The notes below the pieces were generated by a model. It saw nothing but the letters and a program-made list of their open reading frames with translations, did not search any database and had not been told where the DNA came from. A stretch of DNA of 64,000 nt. It comes from Margaritifera margaritifera (taxonomy: Eukaryota; Mollusca; Bivalvia; Unionida; Margaritiferidae). The position numbers and the translations under genes are program-made. Below are positions 1 through 12,570 of the stretch, one piece after another. The stretch lies in contig JAQPZY010001536.1 in assembly GCA_029931535.1 (NCBI GenBank), positions 3,764,501 through 3,828,500 on the forward strand, read 5' to 3'. How positions within the stretch are numbered: position 1 is the first letter of the stretch; the number at the start of each line of letters is the position of its first letter.

Positions 1-724
1 TTTGGATTTTCATCATCAAAGTAAAGGGAAGATAGGGGCTCAGAAAAAAGAGGAAAAAGAAATGAATCAAAAAAAAAAAAAGAAAAAAGAAAAAGAGTAT
101 AAAAAAGGAAAAGTGTAGAAGAGATTTGCCAAAGTGGAAAGAACAGTTTTAAATTGCTGGAATATGAGCAAGAGGGAATATGTTTTGTGTACTGTGCAAA
201 CAGTACATGGACAGTGCTCATAACAGCAGTTCTTGCTCCAATTTTGTTTGCAGAATGCGTGTATTTAGAATTGATTCAATAAAATTGCATGAATGTAGCA
301 CTGCTTCACAGACAAAAAAGACATTCAGTGGCTGAAACAAAAGGAGACTGTCTACTGTTCTTACACTGGGGATATTGAATAATCTCCATCTACCTCAGCA
401 CCTGCAGCTAACCCTGCATGCCCATAAGATGTTGGTACTTCAGACATTGCTATTGGAAAATGTAATAAAACCCAGAAGGAAAAGTCATCTGCTTGATTTA
501 ATACTGACAGAAATGTGATCCAATGAAAGTTTTGTTTATTTAACATTTAAATAAATGTGATTGTTATAAATTAATGAATCAGCAGTTTTATTCCATTTTC
601 ATTTTGAGATGAAATACATGTAGGTCTAGTCAAGTAATAACATGGTCATGGCATGTTGATTTTGTCAGAATTTGCCAGACTGGGGAAGTGATCTAAAAAA
701 GTAATGTCCAGCCCTGGTATCATA

Positions 725-1490
725 AGTCTTTTAGTATAAAACCCATGCTGATACTACCATCTGTTCAGGAAACAAGATTTTCAAGATGGTCATCATGGTG
801 GCCATGTTAGATACCATATTGGCACCATTTTCCTTCAGGACCAACTAGACAAAATTAAAAGTCTTTAAGTGAAAACCCCATGTCCATATGACCATTTGTT
901 CTGGTGGAATAGCATTAACAAGACTTTCAAGATGGCTGCTGTGATGGACATATTGGTTGTCCAGTGAGCACCATTTTCATTTATGACCAAGCGGACCTGG
1001 AATGAATGTATGTGTAAAGTTTCATGGCAATCCTTCCAGTAGTTTAGGAGGAGCAGTGATATCAATTCTGTGGAAAAGGACAGATGGATGCCATATAACA
1101 GGCCATCACATAAACTCTTATGGTTTTGATCAGCAGAGCTAAAAAAGAAAAAATTCTCTATTATGAAGTATGATTATAATGCAAGATTAGTTTAGGAGGA
1201 GCAGTGATATCAATTCTGTGGTAATGGACAGATGGATGCCATATGACAGGCCATCACGTAAACTCTTATGGTTTTGATCAGCAGAGCGAAAAAAGAAAAA
1301 ACTCTCTATTATGAAGTATGATTATAATGCAAGATTAGTTTAGGAGGAGCAGTGATATCAATTCTGTGGTAAAGGACAGATGGATGCCATATGACAGGCC
1401 ATCGCATAAACTCTTATGGTTTTGATCAGCTGAGCTAAAAAAGAAAAAAACTCACTATAATTATGAAGTATGATTATAATGCAAGATTAG
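725..1490 (-). mobile_element. Helentron-like element fragment and 148-bp array of its 5' end
   Basis: 725-1040 holds two worn core units (AAGATTTTCAAGATGG..GCCATATTGG type). The 5' end of the element follows at 1041-1146 in minus orientation (GCAGAGCTAAAAAAG end). This end, with about 45 bp of flank (ATTATGAAGTATGATTATAA), is repeated three times with 148-bp period at 1041, 1189 and 1337, up to 1490. Confidence 0.7.
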
Positions 1491-1607
1491 AGTCTGATAT
1501 AATTGTTATCATTACAAAGGCTAACAGACATCATACCTTAACTGCAACTATATGTGACTTTCTGAAATTTTCTAATGGTTCGATGAACTGTTCCAGAGTC
1601 TCAAGCT

Positions 1608-1641
<34 letters not shown>

Positions 1642-2032
1642 CAAAGTATTGAGAATACTGATGGCTTGGAAGTCTGAAGTGATACTAATTTACATACGAT
1701 CAGATGGAAGATCATAACTCCAGAGATACTGCCATTCATGGACATTTTTATTGTAAACAAACTGCTCTAAATAATCTTTATACTATTTTCTAAATATGGT
1801 TATATTAACACTTGAAACACTATATGATGAATTTTTTTAATTACTGTGGTGATTTCCTTTTAAAAGCAGTTTCCACTATTGTTTTAATTACTACATAAAT
1901 GGAACAATATCCAAAGGTGTTTACTGCTATCAGGCCTAATCATTTATCTAAATAAGAGTAGCTTCCCTTGACATATAAAATAGACCTGAATGACCACTGG
2001 ATCTATTCTTTGTTACTAATTTTAGCAAGCTG

Positions 2033-2212
2033 GCTGGTTAGTTGGTTTAGTGTTTTATGCCACAGCAACACATGAAAGTTATTTAGTGTTCACTTCAGGT
2101 GTTCAGGTAATTGGAGTAAAGTGCCTTGCTGAGACACACTATGGTAGCTGACCTGGGCTGATCCAATGGTAGGATTTTAACTTGCACCTTTACTTTGAGC
2201 CACTGCAGCTCT
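2033..2212 (-). mobile_element. tRNA-derived SINE, family A (worn copy)
   Basis: Reverse of the 62046 copy: tail TTGGTTTAGTGTTTTATGCC, middle GGAGTAAAGTGCCTTGCTGAG, then GATCCAATGGTAGGATTT and a weak tRNA-like head ending GAGCCACTGCAGCTC. Confidence 0.65.
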
Positions 2213-2463
2213 TTCAAAATAAGATCATAAATTTGTTACTATTATTAGTAATACAAACTTTATTTGGTAACAAGGAATGGATACTATGCCATGGACAAAA
2301 CTGAAGTCCCTCCAAGCCCAAAATATGTATGGCCTCCTTATAAAATATGTTAAATGTGATAATTTATGGTCCCTTTTTTCTTCTCACAACAAACTGCAAG
2401 GGTCGCGCTAGCAGGCAAAGTGGGCAACTGTTGCCAAAAAAATTAAAACTTTGCCTTCTTCTA

Positions 2464-2862
2464 TCAGGAAAGCAAAAATGACATGAAATCGCAATTATCC
2501 ACTAAAACATGAAGAACTGTTACAAAACTGTCCACTGTTTCTCCCTCTTCCTGTTTTCTCTGATTAAATTTTGCCCTTTCAAAAATTACATTCCTCTTTG
2601 GAATGAAATACCGCATGAATCTATTGGTCACGGGCTTCCACTTCTTTTGATCCTCTTCTGTCAGGTTGAACGAAGACAAAATGTCATCAGCTTCACTTCC
2701 CATGGAATAAATCAAGGTATTCACTTGAATTTCTTCCTCTTTTTCACTAAGTCCAGATGCTTGATGAAAGTGTTCAAAGCGCTGAAACCAATTTTCCCAT
2801 GTTTCAGGTCTCGAAAAGTCAAATTTGTCCGGATTCGTGAATTTAAATGAAGCCATATTCAA
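2464..2862 (-). pseudogene. Gag fragment of a Ty3/Gypsy-type LTR retrotransposon
   Basis: 132-residue ORF. KFTNPDKFDFSRPETWENWF, then RFEHFHQASGL, EEIQVNTLIYSMG and ADDILSSF is the start of the Retrotrans_gag type of capsid common in invertebrate Gypsy elements. It begins just inside a putative 5' LTR and primer-binding site (2885-2897), the right order for a minus-strand element. The reading ends at 2464 and no protease, RT or integrase follows, so only the 5' end survives. It is fossil retrotransposon coding sequence, not a host gene. Confidence 0.8.
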
Positions 2863-2896
2863 CTCTGATAGTCTTGTGTTTTTACCGCTGCCACCA

Positions 2897-3159
2897 TGTA
2901 ATGTTATTTATTATTTAAGAGAAACTCCAGTAGGCGATCTGTACTTTTTATTAACTACACAACAGACATCATAACAGTTGTGAAGAGGAAACGAGACTGC
3001 CCTAAACGTATTTTTCTCATGGAACTTAAACCCTAGTGAAGGCATAACATAAACCAGCTGTCGGTGTATATCAGTTCCAATTCAGTGTGGAATGTCTATT
3101 TAACTAACAAGAACAGCTGAGTCATACTTAAAGCTAATTAGACTAAGGCTAACACTACA
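2897..3159 (-). mobile_element. Probable 5' LTR of the Gypsy fragment
   Basis: On the minus strand this stretch starts TGTGTAGTG near 3159 and ends AACATTACA at 2897, followed at once by TGGTGGCAGCGG, the usual look of a Gypsy primer-binding site. AATAAAAAG near its 3' part could be the polyadenylation signal. The upper boundary is uncertain because no second LTR is present to compare. Confidence 0.55.
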
Positions 3160-4950
3160 CACTAAGTGACAGTAGTTTATAGCTTTTGAAATGCTCCCTC
3201 GACCCAGCCAAGTAGATACAGTGTTGTATTGCTATGCAAAATGTATTGCAGCCTATGCAGATGTTGATATCAATAGTGCTGATAAAAACTCTTACACATT
3301 TATAGGCATGTTTAATAGCTGATTGACCATTAAAGCAGTGCTCATTAATGGAATGTACAAGTATTATCAACAGGAAATACATGAATTTACTTCCAAATAT
3401 GGCAATGTTACCTAAGGTTTATGTGCCCTTCTTGGTCATTACACAATGTATTTTAGCCATATGACTTCACATGAGCACAGCAGAAACTATACATTGTAAT
3501 TAATTCTAACTGATAGATTACATACAATGTAAGGTCTTTTAAAAGTCATCCACAAACATACAATCAAAAATACCTTTAATGGGTTCATTATATGCCTGCC
3601 ATGTTTAATACCGCTAGCAGGGCAAGACTGATTCTATACAGCACTGACCATAAATTATGAGTGACCCTGACTTTGACTTTTTTTAAATTTATAAGAAATA
3701 GGCTCCTTTCCTGCCCAAAAGGCAAACCATTTATGAAATTTGTTGAAAACAATATAGACTTTTCAATTTTTGGCCATTTTTCATGACTTTTTGATATTTT
3801 TCCCTTACAAAAATCATTTTCCATGACTTTTCCATTACTTTTCATGATGAAATTTTTCTCAGGATTTTGCCAAGATTTTCCATGACCATGGGAACCCTGG
3901 CAATATTTTTATCTTGGGATTTCATTAATGCCAATAGGGACTGGTGGGTCTCAAAGTTGGTGAAAATTATTAAAGTCTGTGAATAAGGAAAAGTCAGTTG
4001 CAAGATTTACTTCCCTTTTCTATGGCAATTACTGTACACCTTTCATATAAACATTTGCCAGACATGCCCCTCTCAAAGGAGAAGGCAAATGCTACTGATT
4101 TTATGTAAGCACATTCAATTACAACAAGTAATTATCTGAGAAACATTTTGAATATTCTGTATTGACTAGGAGCCGATGTAATGATGCCAGAATCTTCCTT
4201 AGAGTGAAATGTGTGCTGTAATTCATTGAGCTAAAGATGTACAATACATATCCACACGGGAACCCAAATACTTCTTTTTGTATCTATCAAGAGATTTCAG
4301 AGGGAAAACTTTTATTCTTTTACAGTGGGTTCCCAAATTGAAATAAATTCCTCGATATCTTCAAACCAATAATTGCAAGACAACTATGTTTTTGCAGGAG
4401 ATTTCATGGGAAAATGCTGTCGACCCAATAATTATTATGAAAGTAAAATTTGATTTTAGGTCACCGGCAACTAATTTTTTATGAGCTACAGAACCAGACT
4501 ATGTATGGTTGTAAATTAAATACCATATTGAAAAAGAATAAAGGTCACCTAATGGCTAAAAAATAATTACCAGAAAAAAAATTAACATCATTGTTTCTGA
4601 AGATGCTTACATATGGGTAGATTGTATGCAATAGAAGGCTAATGAACCTAAAACCATTTTCATTTTACCGCTATCACTGCACAAGTACTACTGGATGAAA
4701 ATGGGGCAATCACACCAGGTCAGATTTTTAATAGTTGGCACCTACAAGGGAATTATCAAAAACGAGCCTTGCAGCATATCATTTTCTTGGTTAGTACATT
4801 CATAGGACATGAGTGTGTTTTGTCGGTCTTACCATGAAAGCATAGTAATGTGGCTGAACATTAACATTTATAGAATAAGGTGGGGCACCAAAATGAATTA
4901 TTAGTGTTTTTACATAATTTAATTTGAAATGCCCATGTCTTTGCACTCAC

Positions 4951-5012
4951 CATTCTCTTCCTCTCATCTTCTATCCTACTCATTAATTTACCAAACTCTG
5001 TTAGAGCAGCAC
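4951..5012 (-). CDS. Graf (ARHGAP26/10/42): GRAF-type RhoGAP, exon 3 (BAR domain)
   Basis: 62 nt: GT completes a Gly codon begun in exon 2, then 20 codons read AALTEFGKLMSRIEDERKRM. This aligns residue for residue with the GRAF BAR helix that contains EF...LEDER-RM, with no gap relative to exon 2. The acceptor is CATTTCAG and the donor is GTGAGT directly after ATG, so the exon ends in phase 0. The next coding block would continue the BAR helix. I could not find it between 1 and 4950, so exon 4 and the rest of the gene (PH, RhoGAP, SH3) probably lie beyond the left edge. Confidence 0.88.
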
Positions 5013-5279
5013 CTGAAATGGACAAGAAACATTTCAAGTTATGACTTGCAACTTAAATATAAAGCAAAAGACCTTGTCATAGCCAAGGCTTCTGAAATCT
5101 GAGAAGTTAAAATTCTCCAATTTAAAACACTTCAGGGGAAGACTGCATGTGGTAGCTAGGGAGGAACCAGAGACTTCTGGGAGCAGAATGTGTGTGTGGT
5201 GGAGGGGGCATCATTAATCAGAATGGACCATCAGTCAAGCTTCAATGTTTGTGCAGTGCCTAAATTTACAATCTTGAAT

Positions 5280-6660
5280 CTGAAGAAGTTGAATCAATAT
5301 GGATACAGATCACCCCAGAAAAAGCCAAACCCTATTTAGTGGGTTTCATGTCTAAACATCCATCATGTTGACTGGAACATTTTGAATTTCAAATAGAGAA
5401 AGTTATAAATGAAGAGAAAGAATATTACATATTAGGTGATGTAAATAGAGACCTACTAAATGAACAAATAAAGAAACATTAGTTGGATTTTGTTGAACCT
5501 TTTTGGATTTCGCTTTTAGTTAATGAACCCACTTGGGTAACAGCCAATTCAAAAGCACCTGTAGACCATATATACACAAATACGCAAGAAAATGTTTAAG
5601 AATTTCTGTTCCAAAAATTGGTTTAAGTGATCATTTTGAAATTTTTCTCAAAAGAATGCATAACAACGTTGCAGGAGAAAAGAATGTTCATAAATAAAGG
5701 TCTTTTAAAACTTTTAAAACTTTCAATAATGATAATTTCTTAAAGGATTTAGAGCAAATCCCCTGGGATACTATCAACATTTTTTGATGATGCTGATGAT
5801 ATTATAAGCACTTGGTCTGATCTGTTCTTGGAAGTTGTGAATAAACATGCACCTTTGAAGACACATAGAGTGAAGTATGATCATCATCCTGGCTATGTCA
5901 CCACAGAAAGCTTAGATACTATGAAAAGACGAGACCACTTGAAATCTTTAGGTAATGAAGATGAATGCAAAATCTGGAGAAATAAAGTAAAGCAAAAAAA
6001 TTAAACAAGCAAAGAGAAACTACTGCCAACAAATTCTTGATGACATGAAAAACTAGACTCCAGGAAAGGGCATATAAAATAATTCCTGATCAGCAAATAG
6101 ATAATGTTCAAAATGCAATGCTTACAATCAAGGTATTACCAATGCATGAAACAATTTGCCCCCATTAACCTGAGCACCTTTTTCTGGCAAAGAGAATCTA
6201 CTGATACCCCAAATCTAAGATCATTAAAAGGTCACAATTTCAAAGTACCCAAGCCAAAAAAACGGAACTATTAAAAAATAGCTTTAAATTTGTAGGTGCT
6301 CTTGTTTGGAATAACATTGCACATGATATTAAGTCAGCTCCAAGTATCTCCTCCTTCCACAATAAGTGTATTAGATGGATGAAATCATTAAAAAAAATAT
6401 TTAAAAAATATGGTGTACTTATTAAAGTACAAGTTACACCACCCACCTCCTATTTTTCATGTTTTACATTTTCATTTCTGCAGCAATGTAGCATTGGTGT
6501 AAATAGTTGTTTATGTACTGTGTATTTGTGTATGTGTGTGTGTGTGTGTGTTATTATCAGCTTATGTACATAATAGAGGGCCTCAAGGTAGATTAGTTCT
6601 CATCTGTAACTAGTCAAGTCACCCTATGAAAATAATGTCTCTATTATTAATATTATTATA
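5280..6660 (+). mobile_element. LINE remnant (jockey/CR1-like), endonuclease and 3' end joined by a deletion
   Basis: 5280-6050 translates, with several stops, to an AP-endonuclease end: EEKEYYILGDVNRDLL, then NEPTWVTANSKAPVDHIYTN (the PT..T...S..IDHIY signature), followed by a LINE linker (VNKHAPLKTHRVK, MKRRDHLKSLGNEDE). 6200-6390 translates to the very end of such a protein (KVPKPKKTELLKNSFKFVGA, LVWNNIA). The RT domain between is missing, so this copy has a large internal deletion. The 3' UTR has a GAGGGCCTCAAGG motif (6576-6590), also seen in the LINE at 31180, and ends in ATT-rich repeats near 6655. Confidence 0.75.
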
Positions 6661-7249
6661 AGATCACATAACTGTAAATCATAACATTGCAGATAAAAAA
6701 AGTCGTAATCAAATTTAAAATATAATTTAGTACATAACATGATAAATTCTCAAGCTCTGGTTGACTAACTATATGGATTTATTTTCGGACAGTACAGATT
6801 TCCCCCTTGAGTCCAGGAAACAACATGTACACTTACTTGACAATGATCATTACCTCTCTCAGTGGGCACTATTGCCACACACTGACATTTTTGAGTAGGT
6901 GGGTGTGCTGTTTCTGGTGCAGTCATGTGATGTACTAAATCTATTATTGCCTTCTTCCATGGGAACTATTCTCCTAAATTGTTTGAATATTGTCTGGTGG
7001 GCTATAATGCCATCCCTTCTGGCTCAGGCACTATAACCCACTATGTGTCCTATCCCCAGAACCACCCAAGGAATCACACAACATGACCATTTGATAGCAG
7101 TCCGAGTCAAAGGGAGTTTCATACCATGACTGACAATAGAATCGGTTTTCTAATTATTGCCCGTTGTACTGATATTGCTTGCTAGGTGCGTAACAGCAGC
7201 GTCTGCCATATCACTACATGTAGTGAAATAGACTCTAAACAAAGCGAAT

Positions 7250-7835
7250 CGGATTGCACAAATTTTTTAAGAGAACATATTTACATTCAAAATTTGTAGG
7301 AACTAAATTCACAAACCACAGACTTCAAAATGAAGTCGAAGCAGAATGATATTTAAATTCTAATGGATATTTTGTTATTGAAAAAGGAATGCATGTTTCT
7401 CTGCATGTAAACTGTTTGTCAGCGAGCCCAGATGGAATTTTAAATGAAGACACGCTGCTTGAAATTAAAAGTGCAATGCCTACTAACTGGACCACATTGG
7501 ATGAACTTTTTTCAAACAAGAAATATGATGTCCAAAAGAGTGGCAATGACAGTCTGATTATTAAGAAGAAAGTGAATAGAGGGTTCAATATGCAAATACA
7601 GATGACAAAGTTTTGCACTGGTCTTAGGAAATGAAAACTTCTTGTATGGCTTAGTGCAGATTACCACAAGTTTGTAAATGTAAAGTATGATGCAAATGAT
7701 GTAAATGACCATGTTACACGACTACGTACATTTTATGGAGAGAAAATGATGTCACACATAGTTGATGAAATTGACGATCACTTACCGTTAAGACTTTCAA
7801 AACAAGTATGCGTCTGTGACTATAAATTTATGTAA
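7250..7835 (+). pseudogene. YqaJ-type nuclease domain relic
   Basis: One frame reads SKFVGTKFTNHRLQNEVEAE, stop, YLNSNGYFVIEKGMHVSLHV, then LSASPDGILNEDTLLEIKSA, ..GFNMQIQMTKFC, stop, KLLVWLSADYHKFVNVKYDA and IVDEIDDHLPLRLSK to 7835. The SPDG...LEIK and QIQ.QM core is the YqaJ/lambda-exonuclease fold motif (Asp and Glu-x-Lys of the nuclease). Homologous domains occur in many multi-copy invertebrate proteins of transposon or viral-recombinase origin. TGA codons at 7347-7349 and 7632-7634 break the frame; both could come from CGA. No other domain is visible nearby. Confidence 0.65.
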
Positions 7836-10204
7836 TTTTAGTTTTATGTTGGTTCTGATTTTTTAATCATGTTATGATGTTAATGAATGTGTCATTTATT
7901 TAAACTACAGATTTGGGAAAATAAAATTTTGGTTATTTTATGCATCAGTTCAAGTATCACCTTTAGTCAAGTGAAAAAACATTAACTCTTAAGAAAAAAA
8001 ATACGAGTTTTTTCAGGCTTAGAATATAACATAAATTTCCTTGTAGCAAGAAGGACTAGAAGACTGAGAAATTTACTAGTCCTGCTGAATCTTCACTAGT
8101 CCTTACCACAAAGCAATGTTAGCTACATATCTAGATTAACAACACTCCAGTGAGAAGGTAATTTAAAAATTGCTTTTTTTCCCAACTACGAATTTATCAC
8201 TTTCCCGTCCACCAAATGCCTTCGAAATAAACAAAATTTGCCCATGTGGAGATATTTAGAAACATTGTGTGCGGTATAGGAAGGATATGAAGGCTAATTA
8301 TTACTCATACGTGGCTTTTGTATCTTGCTTTGGGAAACACACACACACAATAGTATTAAAGTGTGAAGATTCTTAAAATGAAGACCCTGCCATTAACAAT
8401 GAAAAAAAATTCTGAATTCTTCATATACATGGATATATTAAATAACCCCAAAAATGTACATGTAATAACAATTTGTAGGAGTAGTATGCATATAACAGGG
8501 ACCCTGAAATTCCAATGACTCTTGCAGGACATTTTATTCCAAAAATTAATATGGCAGCCATTTGCGAAATTTAATATAAAAACAATCAAAGGAGATAATA
8601 ACGTTGTGACAAAAAGGAAAAGATTGGTATAGCTAATTTTTTAAGTGTAGCGGAAAATATGTCATTTTCAATTTCAGCTTTGCAGCTGCTTTAGTATTAG
8701 CATTATCCTTCCATGATTCACTGGATTCATCTTCAGCACATTATTTATAAAATCACTTTTTCTTTAAAACACTATACTAAAGAATTTTCTTCTACTCTAC
8801 TTTTTAAAAAAAAAAAAAAATATTACCTGACAATAAGCAGACATACTTTCTCTAAAATATGTAATACCTAACTGATGGGCATTTCCAGTAAAGTCAGATG
8901 GCAAAGTTTTATTTTATCAGGTCCCCAAAGAAGTCTCCGAGAATGATAAAAAAAATGTTAGTTCTTGTTAGTATCATTTTCTTAATTTGGGCCTAGGCTT
9001 CACATATTTTGTTCAAAAGGCATGATGCACTGACACACTGCAAAACAATTTAGTTAAACCACAGTGTAATCAATGACTACAAAGCTCACCTCTACTTTCA
9101 CATGTCTCCAGTAGCCATTGTAAACATTATGCAGAAAATATGACTAAAGCGATATTGGCCCTTTTCTAACTAAAGATTTGTTTGCAATCTTTTATCTTTA
9201 CATTTTAACTTTTACTTATTTTAAAATTTGAAGTGTGAACTTTTAATTGGCACTATATAGCCAGCATTGTGCTGACATATTGTGAAACCTCTTACATACC
9301 TACCTATTCTTGGGCTTTGAACCAGAGGACATTAGACAGTGACATTTATAGGATACCAATTTAATACCTGTATGTGACCTATAATCCAATTCATGGATTT
9401 ATCATATAAATGGATTAAAAATGTTAAGCTATATGGATTTCATTACACGAAGATGGACAAAATGTAAGTTGTAAATTTATTTGTACATATTCAACTCAAT
9501 AATACAATTGTATTTATTCTACATTGGTTTTTGTTTTATTTGTTCAATCTATCTATATGTCTATCTATCTATCCAGTTTGGCTCGTTTATTTTTCCTAAG
9601 TGCAGCTCTGACTCAGTGATGACATGTCACCCCTTGCAGACGGATTTAATTTGCAAAAAACACCTCAACTTATAGGAGGGTCATAGCTGAATTGGCTTTT
9701 TGCCGCCATGAAAAGGGGGGGGGGGGTCGACTTATAATCGAGTATATACAGTACCTATCCAACCATCCACCTACCGAATCCTACCTACCTACTGTGACAG
9801 GGCATAAAAGACATAAAAGAATAAAAGAAAGATCATTCTATTCCATCATATCAAAGTAGAGGTAATAAGTTGATTAGAAACAGATTAATGTTGTTTTGTA
9901 TACATTTGTTTAAATCATTGGTCTTATAATGTGCTTGAAAAGCTATTATCATTGTCCATCCCTAGAAACCAGATTTTACTGGTTGAAAGTCACAGGCTTT
10001 GAGCAACCTTGGGGTGACAGCCAGCAGTACATAGTTTATGCATCAATAATTACCTTGACTACAAGTTAAACCTCACATGAAAAGTATGTAGCATGCAGTC
10101 CACTCACCCAATTCCTATACTCATTCACTTATATATACCACTGAATAAACATATTTATTCCTACTTCCAACTGCATTGGTCACATAGGGCCTTCAAGTAG
10201 GCTA

Positions 10205-11930
10205 AACTTTATATAGGTCTAGCATGGATTATCAATTTGATCATAAATACAAAGATGATGTTAGTAAAACATAAAATGTAGGTCACAGTGACCTTAGGTT
10301 TTAAGGTCACAGTAGTAACAGAGATGCATCCAATTATCAATAAACTTGATTGGAACATAAACAGCACCCCGGAAATGAACTTTAAACACAAAATTTGAAG
10401 AAAGTCACTGAGAATGAAATATAGGTCACAGATACCTCTTTTGGCAAAAGGGATGTAGAACTTATTAAACTACATCTACTAACCCAATTTCATGATTCTA
10501 GGTAGGATAGTATGCATATAACATGCCAAAAACTCATGTGAACATAAGCTAAATGCAAAAACTTAACCAAAGTCAAAAAAAGATAAAATACAGGTCACAA
10601 TGAGCCTCTTTTGTTGTAAGAGTGGGAAGTCACAGAGAGGGAAGAGAGAAATATTATCATAATTTTCATGATTCCAGCATGAACAGTACCTGAGAAATGA
10701 GCATCAACCATAAAATTTAACCCAAGTCAGTGAGTGTGAAATATGGGTCACAGTGACCTACTTTTAAGATGAGGGTATAGTACTTAGCAAGATGCAATGT
10801 CATGTCATGCTTCATGATTCCATGTATAGCAGTATTAAACAGTAGATAAAATACCAATGTCGTCATGAGCTAAATGTAAAAATGTAAGCCAGTAAAATGT
10901 TAAATGTAGGTCACAATGACCTTCGTTTGTTGTAAGGGTAATAGGGATGCATACAATCAACTAGTTTGATGATTCTGGCATAAACAGTGCTTGAGACTGA
11001 AATCAAGGCTGTGAAGCATGTAACATGAGTTGCAGTGACCTACTTCTGTGATGAGGATATATTACTCATCCCCTCACCAAATTTCATGACTCTAGGCATA
11101 ACAGTATTTATACATGGAGCTAAACCCAAAAAACTACCTAAGCCAGTAAAATGTGAAATGTAGGTCACAGTGACAATCTTTTGTAGTATGGGCATGGTAC
11201 CAAGAAATGTATACAATCATTTAGTTTAATGAATCTAGCACAAACAGAGCTTGAGAAATAAAATTAAAACGCTTATCCAAAGTCAGTTAAGCATGAAATA
11301 TACGTCACAATCACCCACTTTTTTGATGAGAGTGTAGTACTCCTCAAGATGCATTCCTTTATCAAGTTTCATGAATCTAGGTATAACAGTATATATACAG
11401 GATGTTAAAACCTATTTGATTGTCAGCTAAATGCAAAATGTAGGTCACAGTGACATTCTTTTGTGATACGGGAGTGGTACTAATAGAGATGCATACAATC
11501 ATCAAGCTTGATGATTCTAGCATGAATGGAGCTTGAGAAATAAACTTAAAACAACATTTAACCAAAGTCACTGAAGCATGAAATAGATGTCACAGTGACC
11601 TACCTTCATGATGAGAGTGTAGTACTCATCAAGATGTATTCCCTCACCAAGTATCACGAATCTATGTATAACAGTATATATTGGTCATGAACTAAATGCA
11701 ACATTTAACCTAAGCCAGTAAAATGTGAAATGTAGGTCACAGTGAAATTCTTTTCTCATAAGGGTATGTAGTAATAGAAATGCATACAATCATCTAGCTT
11801 GACGATTCTATCATCAACAGAGACTGAGAAAAAAAAAATTAAAACATTTAACCAAAGTCAGAGAAGCATGAAATAGTGGTCAGTGACCTATATTTGTGAT
11901 GAGGGTGAAGTACTGTAGTATCATTTATTT
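10205..11930. repeat. Dimeric tandem array, about 145-150 bp monomers, with ERE-like palindromes
   Basis: About twelve monomers, each marked by a TAGGTCACAGTGACC-like block at about 10280, 10590, 10745, 10908, 11030, 11162, 11303, 11441, 11588, 11735 and 11873. Alternate monomers differ (GAAATGTAGGTCACAGTGAC with CTTTTGT, versus GAAATAT.GGTCACAGTGACC with TACTTTTGTGATGAG), so the repeat is a dimer of about 290-300 bp. Confidence 0.8.
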
Positions 11931-12199
11931 TTGTGTGTCTCAATTTTCGTGGTTTTGAAAAGAAAAATGTCGTGGATTAACCTTAACAAATACTTCAAAT
12001 AAAGAATACAAAAGAACAAAACTATGAGGACAACAAACGACGGTAGCTTCTACAGTTGAAACAGTACTTCCGCTTCTATGACCACAAATCAAACACTTGT
12101 CAAGATAAATCACTTACACTCAACATTAATGGGAGCCAACGCAGCCAACAACACTAAGCGACTAATCAGCTATTAAAGTACATGTATATGAAATCTTCC

Positions 12200-12415
12200 T
12201 TAAAACACTGTCCATAAATTTGCACCATCAATTACTTTCTGATGACCAGATGTCATAAGTATTCTTCTGGCAAAAAACCATGGCAATATTACTTTTTGTT
12301 CAGGATGAGTAACAATAAAAAGATTTTCAAGATGGGGACTATGGTCTGATGAAAAACCCATGGCAATATTACTTTTGTTCAGGATGAGTAATGATAACAA
12401 GATTTTCAGATGGAC
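12200..12415 (-). mobile_element. Fragment of the same Helentron-like core, duplicated
   Basis: Two adjacent copies of about 85 bp containing AAAAACCATGGCAATATTAC and GTTCAGGATGAGTAA, then AAGATTTTCAAGATGG. This is a short relative of the core unit seen at 27815-29137. No termini are visible. Confidence 0.5.
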
Positions 12416-12570
12416 ACATGGATTTGAGTTTCGGCTCAGCCAACATGGGTATGTGAGAAAGCTTGCTAGTAGCTACCTGTGGGTCAGTGGTTCTTCCCGG
12501 GGTCTTCCCCAATTCATCCTCCACCTATCATGTGCTGAAAAATGGCATAAAACCTACAAAACCGAACCAA
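12411..12570 (+). mobile_element. SINE family B, 5'-truncated
   Basis: Shares the family B body: GGGTATGTGAGAAAGCTTGC, GTCAGTGGTTCTTCCCGGG, then GGCATAAAACCTAC near the tail. Confidence 0.6.

Larger units (their letters stand above)
1..4950 (-). other. GRAF intron 3 (partial)
   Basis: Sequence downstream of exon 3 on the minus strand, with no further exon found. It holds a Helentron-like fragment and its 148-bp array (725-1490), a 30-bp poly-A (1611-1640), a SINE (2033-2212) and a Gypsy LTR/gag fragment (2464-3159). 1-724 is A-rich at the start and otherwise featureless to me. 1641-2030 and 3160-4950 show only AT-rich sequence; 3700-3870 is a degenerate run of short repeats of the type CATGACTTTT. 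Confidence 0.7.

Noticed and set aside
1463..1717. Lysine-run ORF
   Set aside because: Spans a 30-bp poly-A and a Helentron-like end; no coding signal.
1..4950. GRAF exon 4
   Set aside because: I searched for the next BAR segment with an AG acceptor in phase 0 on the minus strand and found none; it probably lies outside the window.
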